A stretch of 47,406 bases of DNA, from contig JBJXHC010000117.1 of the NCBI GenBank assembly GCA_046160825.1, positions 1-47,406 on the forward strand, written 5' to 3'. The position numbers were made by a program, and so were the translations under genes. Under the pieces are notes generated by a model that was not told the origin of the DNA, did not search any database, and saw only the letters and a program-made list of their open reading frames with translations. Position 1 is the stretch's first letter. Each line of letters starts with the position of its first letter. Source of the DNA: JBJXHC01 sp046160825 (GTDB lineage Bacteria; Bacteroidota; Ignavibacteria; UBA10030; UBA6906). Positions 16,335 through 23,754 of the stretch are shown piece by piece.

Positions 16335-16997
16335 TTACTTACCAGTGAACTTCCGTTCAACATCAATCATCTTGTCTACGCGTTTCTTATGTCTGCCCCC
16401 GGAAAACCATGTTTCCAGCCAAACCTTGAGGATTTCCTTGCAAACCTCGGAACCAGTGACTTTGCTGCCCAACGTAAGAACATTGGTATCGTTGTGTTCG
16501 CGGGCGTTCCTCGCTACAAATTCGTTGTGGCAGCAGGCGGCCCGGACACCGGGCACCTTATTGGCAACGACACAGGAGCCAATACCAGCCCCGTCGATCA
16601 TTACTCCCCTCCAAGCCTGGCCACCAGACACGGCCACCGCCACGGCATAGGCAAAATCAGGGTAGTCACAAGGTTTTTCGTCGGCAGTTCCAACATCGAT
16701 CACCAAGTATCCCAGTGATTCGATAAATGGCTTCAAGGCCTCTTTGAGCTGGAATCCCCCATGGTCGCTTCCTATGGCAACCGCCTTTTTCCCTACAGGT
16801 TCAGGGGGTGAAGGGAGAACAGAACGATCCACCGGTTGTCCTTCCGATTTAGACTCATACGAAACAATAACACCATTTTGGGCTGCAACTTCCAAGGCAA
16901 GTGACGTAACTATGGTACCAGAAGGGATCAAAAGGTTCTTTGAACCTCTTGCAATTGCCTCTCGGATGGCAACTTCAGTGACAACCTGCCTGGACAA
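16335..16997 (-). CDS. RpiB/LacAB-family sugar-phosphate isomerase-like protein with EutQ-like N-terminal extension
   Basis: Residues 72-205 are the RpiB fold: GSDHGGFQLKEALK (77-90), DVGT, the phosphate-binding ANKVPGVRA (145-153), AREHND with H168, and TLGS. The classical catalytic cysteine of RpiB (ICGTGIG) is replaced by Asp135 (MIDGAGIG), so plain ribose-5-phosphate isomerase activity is not assured. Residues 1-50 (VVTEVAIREAIARGSKNLLI) resemble the N-terminal module seen in EutQ and other microcompartment-linked proteins. I chose the TTG at 16997 (220 residues): it has GGGGA eight bases upstream and begins 4 bases after the rlpA stop, whereas the frame open to 17096 would overlap rlpA. 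Last gene of its operon. Confidence 0.82.
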   Translation of the reverse strand: MSRQVVTEVAIREAIARGSKNLLIPSGTIVTSLALEVAAQNGVIVSYESKSEGQPVDRSVLPSPPEPVGKKAVAIGSDHGGFQLKEALKPFIESLGYLVIDVGTADEKPCDYPDFAYAVAVAVSGGQAWRGVMIDGAGIGSCVVANKVPGVRAACCHNEFVARNAREHNDTNVLTLGSKVTGSEVCKEILKVWLETWFSGGRHKKRVDKMIDVERKFTGK

Positions 16998-17001
16998 GGT
17001 T

Positions 17002-17442
17002 CTATTCCCCGTTTGGATCAATGATTTCAAGAACCACCTGGGCGGTCCCGTTGGCGATGAGACCCACTTCCTTGGCAGCTTCAAGCGAAAGATCAATTAC
17101 TCTATCATCTTTAAATGGGCCACGGTCATTGATACGGACGGTGACCGACATGTTGTTCGCAAGGTTTGTCACTCGCACCCGCGTATTGAATGGCAGCGTT
17201 CGGTGAGCTGCGGTAAGTTCATGCATATCATACTTCTCACCGTTTGCGGTCTTCCTGCCGTGAAAATCATCGGCATAATAGGAAGCAACACCTGAAAGTT
17301 GATGATCAGCCGGCGATGATGAAACAACGGGCATGTCGTCCGGGGACTTGGATTGCGATGAAAAACGGGGCGATGATCCTGCACATCCCAACGGAAGCAA
17401 GAGGAAAAGCGCGACGGCCGTGCTGACCTGAACGGTTGACAT
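17002..17442 (-). CDS. rlpA: RlpA-like septal ring lytic transglycosylase, lipoprotein
   Basis: Short RlpA-type protein of 146 residues. It has a lipoprotein signal (LLLPLGC, C20), a Ser/Pro-rich linker and a double-psi beta-barrel: GVASYYADDFHGRKTANGEKYD (split as GVASYY and HGRKTANGE), FNTRVRVTNL and the conserved RINDRGPF with its catalytic-type Asp. No C-terminal SPOR domain is present, so this is the minimal form. Family members cleave denuded peptidoglycan glycans. It follows manC by 2 bases and is followed by the rpiB-like gene, in an operon headed by an unknown protein. Confidence 0.9.
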   Translation of the reverse strand: MSTVQVSTAVALFLLLPLGCAGSSPRFSSQSKSPDDMPVVSSSPADHQLSGVASYYADDFHGRKTANGEKYDMHELTAAHRTLPFNTRVRVTNLANNMSVTVRINDRGPFKDDRVIDLSLEAAKEVGLIANGTAQVVLEIIDPNGE

Positions 17443-17444
17443 GG

Positions 17445-18533
17445 CTAAAGATACTCGTTCATCTGTTTGCGTTTCAGGTAGTCCGCAACTTCCTTCACAT
17501 CCTGAGAACGACCACGTTTACAGACAAGTAGGGCATCATCAGTGTTGATAATAATGAGATCGGAGACCCCAATGGTGGCAACCACCTTGTTCGGTGAGTA
17601 GATGTATGAATCAGTAGTGTCTTTCTGGATGACGCTGCCGTTGATGCTATTCCCATTATCGTCCTTGCCAGCGACACGATACACTTCGTCCCACGAACCA
17701 ATATCGCTCCAGCCGAACTTCCCGGGAATGACGTACACAGCCTCCGCCTTCTCCATCACGCCGTAGTCAATGGATATTCCACGGATCAGGCCATAGACCA
17801 TGTCCAGTGTTTGTTGATAGTGGTTTGTCCCGATGGCTGCATCAATCTTCATCAACTCTTCATAGAGATCGGGAAGGCATAGTTCAATCTGTTTCAGGAT
17901 CGCATCGACACGCCAGACAAACATGCCGCTATTCCAGAGAAAGTCACCGCTCGCGAGAAATCGCTCGGCCGTTTGAAGGTTTGGCTTCTCTGCAAAAGTC
18001 TTCACCTTCAGAACGCCGTTTGAGAAATAGGGGTTATGATCGCCATCCTCGACAAACATCTGGATGTAGCCATACCCGGTCTCGGGATGCGTCGGATGAA
18101 TTCCGATCGTCAGCAGACTGCCGGATTTATCCGCGGTCTCAATAGCCACCGCCATCACGCGTCGAAACTCTTCAACATCCTGGATAAGATGGTCGGCCGG
18201 CGAAACAACCATCACCGCTTTGGGGTCAAGCCTCCGAATATGCAATGCTGCAAGTCCGATACAGGGAGCGGTGTTTCTTCCCATCGGCTCGACGATGATA
18301 TTCTCTTCCGGAAACGGCGTCAGTTGTTTCAGGATCAAGGGTTTCTGAATTCGGTTCGTCACAACCATAACGTCTTTGCTGTTCACCACATGTTCAAGGC
18401 GTTTGACCGTGTTCTGAATCATCGTTCCCTTCCCCACAATCTCCAGTAATTGTTTCGGGGATCGTTCCCTGCTGCGCGGCCAGAACCTGGTTCCAACACC
18501 ACCGGCCATAATTACTGCATACGCATTTGCCAT
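17445..18533 (-). CDS. manC: Mannose-1-phosphate guanylyltransferase
   Basis: Makes GDP-mannose from mannose-1-phosphate and GTP for glycan synthesis; cytoplasmic. The nucleotidyltransferase signature GGVGTRFWPRSRERSPKQLL is at residues 12-31. VSPADHLI, HPTHPETGYGYIQ, FAEKPNLQTAERFLASGDFLWNSGMF and KFGWSDIGSWDEVY are all typical of this family. 362 residues, without the isomerase domain of bifunctional AlgA-type enzymes. It lies 20 bases after the unknown gene 18554-19276 and 2 bases before rlpA. Confidence 0.95.
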   Translation of the reverse strand: MANAYAVIMAGGVGTRFWPRSRERSPKQLLEIVGKGTMIQNTVKRLEHVVNSKDVMVVTNRIQKPLILKQLTPFPEENIIVEPMGRNTAPCIGLAALHIRRLDPKAVMVVSPADHLIQDVEEFRRVMAVAIETADKSGSLLTIGIHPTHPETGYGYIQMFVEDGDHNPYFSNGVLKVKTFAEKPNLQTAERFLASGDFLWNSGMFVWRVDAILKQIELCLPDLYEELMKIDAAIGTNHYQQTLDMVYGLIRGISIDYGVMEKAEAVYVIPGKFGWSDIGSWDEVYRVAGKDDNGNSINGSVIQKDTTDSYIYSPNKVVATIGVSDLIIINTDDALLVCKRGRSQDVKEVADYLKRKQMNEYL

Positions 18534-18553
18534 TCCAATGTCCTTCTCAGAGA

Positions 18554-19276
18554 TTACTCGAGCAACTCCGACGGTTGCACGAGTAATGCTGTCATTTGCT
18601 GAAGTGAATCAAAATCCTCGCCGCCTGTTGACTCTGTTGCGGTCTGCAACGTGAGGTTGGCGTTCTCCAAAATGTTCATGACCCGGACATCATGGAACAG
18701 TTCCTTGTCCAGGACATGATGAATAAATTTACTGACTGCTGCCGCAAATACGGCAACCTCGACTTTGCCAACTGCAAGCGAAGCAATTTCCACCAATCCA
18801 GCGTGATTGAGAAGTCGGTAAAAGGCATCATGATCAATGGATACGCCATCGCTATTCGCTGCGCACCTGCGCTTGAAGTCCTCGACTGAACGTCCGAAGC
18901 TATGCAGCGCTTCGTAAAAATCTTCCAGCGATTGGACGGCTTGAGGAGAAATCTGAGGTAGTGAAGCTGGGGAACGGCCGGTCACAGCATTCTGAAACGC
19001 AGAGCCTAACTGGGCAACGTCGTAATCCATGACTCCCAATGCGAGGTCGTCCGTGGAAACCCCTGCGCGTTCGAGAACCCACATCAATCGAAGGGCAAAC
19101 TCATCGTACCCTTCAACCGAGTACAGGGATTCCAACGATTCAGGAAGACTGCTTGCATGTGCGATACGATGGATAACCTTGCCGAGGATGCCGCGGGCAT
19201 ATTCCGAATTGCTCCCGTCAAGTGAATTCTCCACCTGACGCAACAACCGGACTATGTAGCTTTGATGACCCGACAT
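18554..19276 (-). CDS. Uncharacterised helical protein
   Basis: A 240-residue protein I do not recognise. It has no signal peptide, membrane segment or metal-binding motif. Composition and residue spacing suggest an almost entirely alpha-helical soluble protein, with a central Ser/Pro-rich linker (about residues 118-130, GRSPASLPQISPQ) separating two helical halves. It is the first gene of an operon with manC, rlpA and the rpiB-like gene, directly behind a perfect-consensus -35/-10 promoter. The predicted leader is only about 15 bases and holds no Shine-Dalgarno sequence. Codon use looks like its neighbours. Confidence 0.75.
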   Translation of the reverse strand: MSGHQSYIVRLLRQVENSLDGSNSEYARGILGKVIHRIAHASSLPESLESLYSVEGYDEFALRLMWVLERAGVSTDDLALGVMDYDVAQLGSAFQNAVTGRSPASLPQISPQAVQSLEDFYEALHSFGRSVEDFKRRCAANSDGVSIDHDAFYRLLNHAGLVEIASLAVGKVEVAVFAAAVSKFIHHVLDKELFHDVRVMNILENANLTLQTATESTGGEDFDSLQQMTALLVQPSELLE

Positions 19277-19297
19277 GTTGATGGCTTTGTGTGGAGG

Positions 19298-19326
19298 AAT
19301 ATAGGTCTTTGATCCGGCATTGTCAA
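19298..19326 (-). promoter_or_regulatory. Near-consensus sigma70-like promoter for the 18554-19276 / manC operon
   Basis: Minus-strand TTGACA (19326-19321) and TATATT (19303-19298), 17 bases apart. Transcription would begin near 19291, about 15 bases before the ATG at 19276. The -35 box lies nine bases beyond the T-run of the atpC terminator. Confidence 0.82.
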
Positions 19327-19334
19327 CGCGCCCG

Positions 19335-19373
19335 AAAAACTCAGAAGCCCTGCCGGTATACAGACAGGGCTTC
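19335..19373 (-). terminator. Rho-independent terminator after atpDC
   Basis: A perfect 9-bp stem (GAAGCCCTG at 19344-19352 with CAGGGCTTC at 19365-19373) and a 12-base loop. On the minus strand it is followed by TGAGTTTTT. It lies 4 bases after the atpC stop. Confidence 0.8.
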
Positions 19374-19377
19374 GGAT

Positions 19378-19788
19378 TCAGGTTCGTCCCGCCAGCCGGA
19401 GACGGTTCAAAGCTCGCGCAAGTGCAGCGCGTGCCCGAGCCTCATCAAGATCCGCAATATGCGCCTGGAGCCGCTTGCTCGCGCGTTCCTGCGCGGCCTT
19501 TGCTCTTTCAACGTCAATCTCGTCTGTACGCTCTGCAGTATCAGCGAGTACAACAACAGTGTTGTGCTTCACTTCAACGAAACCGCCGCTGGTTGCATAG
19601 GTCGTGTCTTTCCCGCTTGCATCCTTGACCTTGATTGTTCCCGTTTCTATGGACGCAAGCAACGGTGCATGGTCGTAAAGAACCTGGAACCCGCCACTCA
19701 CGCCGGGCGCACTCAGACTGGTTGCATCTCCCTGGAAGACAACTCTATCGGGCGTTACTATTTCAAGTTTAAATGCTTTCTCGTACAC
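19378..19788 (-). CDS. atpC: ATP synthase epsilon subunit
   Basis: Central-stalk subunit of F1 that couples rotation and inhibits ATP hydrolysis. 136 residues: the N-terminal beta-sandwich (FKLEIVTPDRVVFQGDATSLSAPGVSGGFQVLYDHAPLLA split over residues 5-44) and the C-terminal two-helix hairpin rich in Ala/Arg (residues 87-136). It follows atpD by 14 bases. The beta-epsilon pair apart from the other atp genes is a known arrangement in the Chlorobi/Bacteroidetes group. Confidence 0.95.
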   Translation of the reverse strand: MYEKAFKLEIVTPDRVVFQGDATSLSAPGVSGGFQVLYDHAPLLASIETGTIKVKDASGKDTTYATSGGFVEVKHNTVVVLADTAERTDEIDVERAKAAQERASKRLQAHIADLDEARARAALARALNRLRLAGRT

Positions 19789-19802
19789 GGACAGTCCTTC
19801 GG

Positions 19803-21212
19803 TTATGCTGCCTGGAGTTGCTTGGCTTTTTCAACAGCTTCTTCGATGGTACCGACCATGCGGAATGCCGTCTCAGGCAAGTGGTCATACTCACCATTGA
19901 TGATCGCCTTGAAGCTGCGGATGGTATCTTCCAACTTCACATAGCGTCCCGGAATACCGGTGAATTGCTCCGCAACGCTGAACGGCTGCGAGAGAAATTG
20001 CTGAATTCTCCTTGCCCGGGCAACAGTCACCTTGTCATCATCGGAGAGTTCATCCATACCAAGAATGTTAATGATGTCTTGCAGATCTTTGTAGGTCTGA
20101 AGAATTTCCTTCACCTTCTTGGCAACATTGTAGTGTTCCTCTCCAACAACAAGCGGGTCGAGAATACGTGATGTTGAATCGAGCGGATCAACCGCGGGAT
20201 AGATGCCAAGCTCTGATATCTGGCGGCTCAACACAGTCGTCGCGTCAAGGTGCGAGAAGGTTGTAGCAGGAGCCGGATCGGTCAAGTCATCTGCCGGAAC
20301 GTAGATGGCCTGCACGGAGGTGATTGAGCCTTTCTTCGTGGAGGTGATGCGTTCTTGCAATTCGCCCATCTCAGAACCAAGAGTTGGTTGATAACCCACG
20401 GCAGACGGCATACGACCAAGCAAGGCCGACACCTCTGAACCCGCTTGCACGAAACGGAAAATATTATCGATGAACAACAACACGTCCTTCCCCTCTTCAT
20501 CGCGGAAGTACTCGGCAATTGTAAGAGCGGTAAGCGCAACACGCTGACGTGCACCGGGAGGTTCATTCATCTGACCGAATACAAGCGCCGTTTTGTCCAG
20601 CACGCCCGATTCTTTCATTTCAAGCCAGAGATCATTTCCCTCTCGCGTTCGTTCACCCACACCACCGAACACAGAGTACCCGCCATGATGCTTCGCGATA
20701 TTATGAATCAACTCCTGAATCAATACGGTCTTGCCGACACCGGCACCACCGAACAGTCCCGTTTTCCCACCCTTCGAGTATGGTTCAAGTAAGTCAACCA
20801 CCTTGATTCCTGTCTCGAAAAGCTCCCTCTTTGTTGAGAGTTGGTCGAAAGGGGGCGAAGAGCGGTGAATGGGATACCTTTTCTCGGAGACAATAGGGCC
20901 GAGACCATCAATGCCTTCCCCGGTAACACTGATGAGTCGTCCGAGCGCTTTGGGTCCAACAGGTACAGTGATGGGCGCTCCCTTATCAACACATTTCATT
21001 CCCCTGCTTAAGCCGTCAGTTGTATCCATCGCAACAGTACGGACGCGATTGTCGCCGAGATGTTGCTGCACTTCAACGATAAGCGTCTCCTCAACGCCAT
21101 CCTCATTCTTGCGCTGTATTTCAACCGCGTTGAGAATTGAAGGAAGTACTCCTTCGGAGAAGTCGATATCAACCACTGGTCCGATGATCTGGACAATTTT
21201 TCCTTCGTTCAT
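19803..21212 (-). CDS. atpD: ATP synthase beta subunit
   Basis: Catalytic F1 subunit. 469 residues with Walker A GGAGVGKT (155-162), the adjacent catalytic-glutamate region GGVGERTREGNDLW, Walker B VLLFIDNIFRFVQAG, GRMPSAVGYQPTL and the DELSDDDKVTVARARRIQQFLSQPF C-terminal segment. RBS AAAGGA precedes the ATG at 21212, and a sigma70-like promoter lies 54-82 bases upstream. Forms a two-gene transcript with atpC. Confidence 0.98.
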   Translation of the reverse strand: MNEGKIVQIIGPVVDIDFSEGVLPSILNAVEIQRKNEDGVEETLIVEVQQHLGDNRVRTVAMDTTDGLSRGMKCVDKGAPITVPVGPKALGRLISVTGEGIDGLGPIVSEKRYPIHRSSPPFDQLSTKRELFETGIKVVDLLEPYSKGGKTGLFGGAGVGKTVLIQELIHNIAKHHGGYSVFGGVGERTREGNDLWLEMKESGVLDKTALVFGQMNEPPGARQRVALTALTIAEYFRDEEGKDVLLFIDNIFRFVQAGSEVSALLGRMPSAVGYQPTLGSEMGELQERITSTKKGSITSVQAIYVPADDLTDPAPATTFSHLDATTVLSRQISELGIYPAVDPLDSTSRILDPLVVGEEHYNVAKKVKEILQTYKDLQDIINILGMDELSDDDKVTVARARRIQQFLSQPFSVAEQFTGIPGRYVKLEDTIRSFKAIINGEYDHLPETAFRMVGTIEEAVEKAKQLQAA

Positions 21213-21265
21213 CAGTTTCCTTTCGCTGGGGGTATTGCCGGTTGGACATGGATAACTTGGGCGAT

Positions 21266-21294
21266 AATCTATGGAAATCGGTGGTGAAAATCAA
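21266..21294 (-). promoter_or_regulatory. Sigma70-like promoter for atpDC
   Basis: Minus-strand TTGATT (21294-21289) and TAGATT (21271-21266), 17 bases apart, in the 86-base gap between the ypdA stop and atpD. Confidence 0.65.
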
Positions 21295-21298
21295 CAAT

Positions 21299-22258
21299 TT
21301 ACCCGCGGGCAAGTATGGCTTTCACAATCACCAATCCGTGCATCCTGCCGTTCTCGACGAACACCTTATTGTTATTTTTTCCTGCAACCACCGAACCGGC
21401 GACATACAATCCGGGAATATTAGTTTCAAACGTCTGGGACCCATGCGTTGGTGCGAGTGTTTCAGGTTGGATCGTCACGCCGAATTTCTGAAGAAGTGCA
21501 GTATCGGGATGATAACCGATCAGCACAAACGCATAGTCATGTTTCAATTCCTTCTCACCGGCCGGGGTCGAAAGGATGGTGCATGATGGCGTGATTTCCT
21601 TCACTGTTGAATTCCATAGCGCCTTGATCTCACCGGCTTTTATCCGATTCTCAATGTCGGGTAGAATCCAGTATTTCACCCCGTCATTCAATCGCTCGCG
21701 GCGATGCACCAGCGTCACCCGAGCACCATGCCTGTACAAATCCAAGGCAGCTTCAACTGCAGAGTTTCTGCCACCAATAACGGTAACGTCACAACCAAAA
21801 TAGTCAAACGGTTCGTTGTAATAATGCAGAACATTTGGATGAGATTCACCCGGAACACCAAGTCTGTTGGGGTTGTCAAAATAGCCCGTAGCGACCACGA
21901 CATTTTTCGCCTCATACACTCTTCGCGTTTCAGTCGTTACCGCAAAATGATCACCAATCCGTTCAAGTGAAACCGCCGCGTCGTGTGATCGGATATCGAG
22001 CCCGAACTGCTTCGCGACCTTTTGATAATAGTTGAGTGTATCAACTCGCGTGGGCCGGACGGTTGAGACCACGAAGGGAACGTTGCCTATTTCAAGCAAC
22101 TCAGGAGTGGAAAACCAGACGAGGTTGGTCGGAAACCGGCGGATGTAATCCACAAGGCTTCCCTTTTCAAGCATGACTGTGGAGAGACCGGCCTTCTTCG
22201 CCTCAATAGAACACGAAAGGCCGGACGGACCGGCCCCGATAACGAGAACATCAATCAT
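21299..22258 (-). CDS. ypdA: YpdA-family FAD/NAD(P) disulfide reductase (putative bacillithiol disulfide reductase)
   Basis: 319-residue thioredoxin-reductase-like flavoprotein without the CxxC redox pair. FAD motif GAGPSG at residues 8-13, NAD(P) motif VIGGRNSAVEAAL near 158, and the C-terminal VAGSVVAGKNNNKVFVENGRMHG. The EKGSLVDYIRRFPTNLVWFSTPELLEIG segment is characteristic of YpdA/Bdr, proposed to reduce bacillithiol disulfide. Chlorobi are known to make N-methyl-bacillithiol, which fits the lineage. Its ribosome site GAGGA begins one or two bases after the CCA end of the upstream tRNA-Thr. Confidence 0.88.
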   Translation of the reverse strand: MIDVLVIGAGPSGLSCSIEAKKAGLSTVMLEKGSLVDYIRRFPTNLVWFSTPELLEIGNVPFVVSTVRPTRVDTLNYYQKVAKQFGLDIRSHDAAVSLERIGDHFAVTTETRRVYEAKNVVVATGYFDNPNRLGVPGESHPNVLHYYNEPFDYFGCDVTVIGGRNSAVEAALDLYRHGARVTLVHRRERLNDGVKYWILPDIENRIKAGEIKALWNSTVKEITPSCTILSTPAGEKELKHDYAFVLIGYHPDTALLQKFGVTIQPETLAPTHGSQTFETNIPGLYVAGSVVAGKNNNKVFVENGRMHGLVIVKAILARG

Positions 22259-22267
22259 AAGATCCTC

Positions 22268-22343
22268 TGGAGCTGGCGAGGAGACTTGAACTCCTGACCT
22301 GCTGATTACGAATCAGCTGCTCTACCAACTGAGCTACGCCAGC
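22268..22343 (-). tRNA. tRNA-Thr (anticodon CGT), CCA encoded
   Basis: On the minus strand a complete cloverleaf can be folded. The acceptor stem GCTGGCG pairs with CGCCAGC. The D-arm is GCTCAGTTGGTAGAGC. The anticodon arm is GCTGA-TTCGTAA-TCAGC, giving anticodon CGT (Thr, codon ACG). The T-arm is AGGAG-TTCAAGT-CTCCT. Discriminator T is followed by an encoded CCA at 22270-22268. It sits between the ferredoxin gene and ypdA in the same orientation. Confidence 0.96.
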
Positions 22344-22364
22344 ATTGTATTGTCGAACGCAATG

Positions 22365-22393
22365 AAAATACGGAAAACGTGTTAGAGAATCAA
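22365..22393 (-). promoter_or_regulatory. Sigma70-like promoter for tRNA-Thr (and ypdA)
   Basis: Minus-strand TTGATT (22393-22388) and TATTTT (22370-22365), 17 bases apart, 21 bases before the mature 5' end of the tRNA. It may also transcribe ypdA, whose start is only 9 bases beyond the tRNA. Confidence 0.7.
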
Positions 22394-22433
22394 CGAGGTT
22401 GGAAATGCGAGCATAGCGTGAGCGCAACTTTCA

Positions 22434-22838
22434 TCAATTGACCTTGCTTCCCGGTAACGGTAGCGGGCCATTCTCTATAATCTCAATATCCGTTCCCTGA
22501 ATCCACTCGGCATCCGGAAGCACTGAACGCTCTGTCCATGTCTGTGCAACCTGCAAAGCCTCGCCACTCGGAATCATTTCGATGGTCTCCCATGGACAAT
22601 ACTTCACACAGAGTTTGCATCCGATACAGATATCAAGATCAATTTCGACAAGCTTCTTGTGCTGATCGTAGTCGGGCCCGGGGACGGTAAGAATACAGTC
22701 CACGGGACAGAACTCAATACACACTTCGCAGCCCGTGCATCCGGCTTGGTTTATGACTGCCAGTTCACGAGGACGCTTTTTGGCTTTGGCTGGCGGCGCT
22801 GACGCTGGGACAGCAGATTGAAGTGCTTCATCGGCCAT
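22434..22838 (-). CDS. 2[4Fe-4S] ferredoxin-type protein
   Basis: 134 residues with two CX2CX2CX3C clusters: C34, C37, C40, C44 and C71, C74, C77, C81, each followed by Pro. There is an extra cysteine at C48. An Ala/Pro/Lys-rich N-terminal tail of about 25 residues and a C-terminal tail of about 45 residues extend beyond the usual small ferredoxin. No signal peptide, so probably a cytoplasmic electron carrier. The partner is not evident from the neighbours (tRNA-Thr and ypdA downstream, TerC upstream). It could alternatively be a subunit of a larger redox complex. Confidence 0.88.
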   Translation of the reverse strand: MADEALQSAVPASAPPAKAKKRPRELAVINQAGCTGCEVCIEFCPVDCILTVPGPDYDQHKKLVEIDLDICIGCKLCVKYCPWETIEMIPSGEALQVAQTWTERSVLPDAEWIQGTDIEIIENGPLPLPGSKVN

Positions 22839-23004
22839 GGAAACGGTTCCTGCAATGAGTGGAGCGGGAAGAAATCACTGTTGTAAATGAATTGAAAACG
22901 CGATAGAATTGCAAGACATCACTATATGAGATCTTGATGCAGCATGAATTCGCCTGCACTCCCCTACAACCCTCGCTTCCAATGTGGCAACGCCTCATGC
23001 ATCA
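22839..23004. other. Ferredoxin upstream region
   Basis: 166 bases between the TerC-gene stop and the ferredoxin start. I see no convincing terminator after the TerC gene. A weak TTGCAA-N17-TTCATT pair on the minus strand (near 22880-22910) is the only promoter candidate. Confidence 0.3.
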
Positions 23005-23754
23005 TCATTTCGATGGTTCAACCGGCGTTTGGCGCAGTACCACTGGTTCGGTTTTCGGCTTGCGGAAACGGAGGTTCAACATTTCAACGAATACAGAAAA
23101 TGCCATCGCAAAGTAGATGTACCCCTTGGAGATGTGCTGATCAAATCCCTCCGCAATCAGCGTCACCCCGATGAGCAATAGAAAACTGAGCGCGAGCATT
23201 TTCACCGTGGGATGGCGTTGCACAAACTCACTCACGGGTCTTGCCGACCACATCATGAACGCCACTGCAATAACCACCGCCAGAATCATGATCGTAAGAT
23301 TATCTACCATGCCGATTGCCGTGATCACCGAATCGAGCGAAAAGACAATATCCAACAGCATAATCTGAATGATCACGCTGCTAAACGAGGTTACCTTCCG
23401 CACGGTCGTGTCTTCCCTCTCCCCTTCCAGTTTGTTGTGAATCTCATGTGTGCTCTTGGCAAGAAGAAACAGGCCACCCACAATCAGAATAATGTCCCTG
23501 CCGGAGATGTCATTTCCAAAAAGATTAAAGAAAGGCTCAGTCAATCGCATGATCCAGGTAAGCGAGAACAGCAGCCCGACGCGCATGACCATGGCAAGCG
23601 CGAGACCGAGCGTGCGTGCTTTTCCCTGTTGTGCGTGGGGAAGCTTCCCGGCAAGAATGGAAATAAAAATAATATTGTCGATGCCGAGCACAATTTCCAG
23701 CACTGTTAACGTTGCCAGCGCAATCCATGCCTGTGGATCAGCGATCCATTCCAT
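23005..23754 (-). CDS. TerC-family integral membrane protein
   Basis: 249 residues with about seven hydrophobic segments and the family hallmarks: LEIVLGIDNIIFISILAGKLP near the N-terminus and LLDIVFSLDSVITAIGMVDN in the centre. Both carry the acidic residues in membrane helices proposed to bind metal. Family members (TerC, Alx, MeeF/MeeY) are linked to tellurite resistance or Mn2+ export during exoprotein metalation. The ATG at 23754 has AAAGGGG upstream and overlaps the end of the PAP2-like gene by 17 bases. It is the last gene of the ettA-M19-GH13-PAP2-TerC series. Confidence 0.92.
   Translation of the reverse strand: MEWIADPQAWIALATLTVLEIVLGIDNIIFISILAGKLPHAQQGKARTLGLALAMVMRVGLLFSLTWIMRLTEPFFNLFGNDISGRDIILIVGGLFLLAKSTHEIHNKLEGEREDTTVRKVTSFSSVIIQIMLLDIVFSLDSVITAIGMVDNLTIMILAVVIAVAFMMWSARPVSEFVQRHPTVKMLALSFLLLIGVTLIAEGFDQHISKGYIYFAMAFSVFVEMLNLRFRKPKTEPVVLRQTPVEPSK

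Noticed and set aside
16335..17096. Longer form of the rpiB-like protein (253 residues)
   Set aside because: The extra 33 residues overlap rlpA in another frame and have no domain character. The TTG at 16997 has a good ribosome site right after the rlpA stop.
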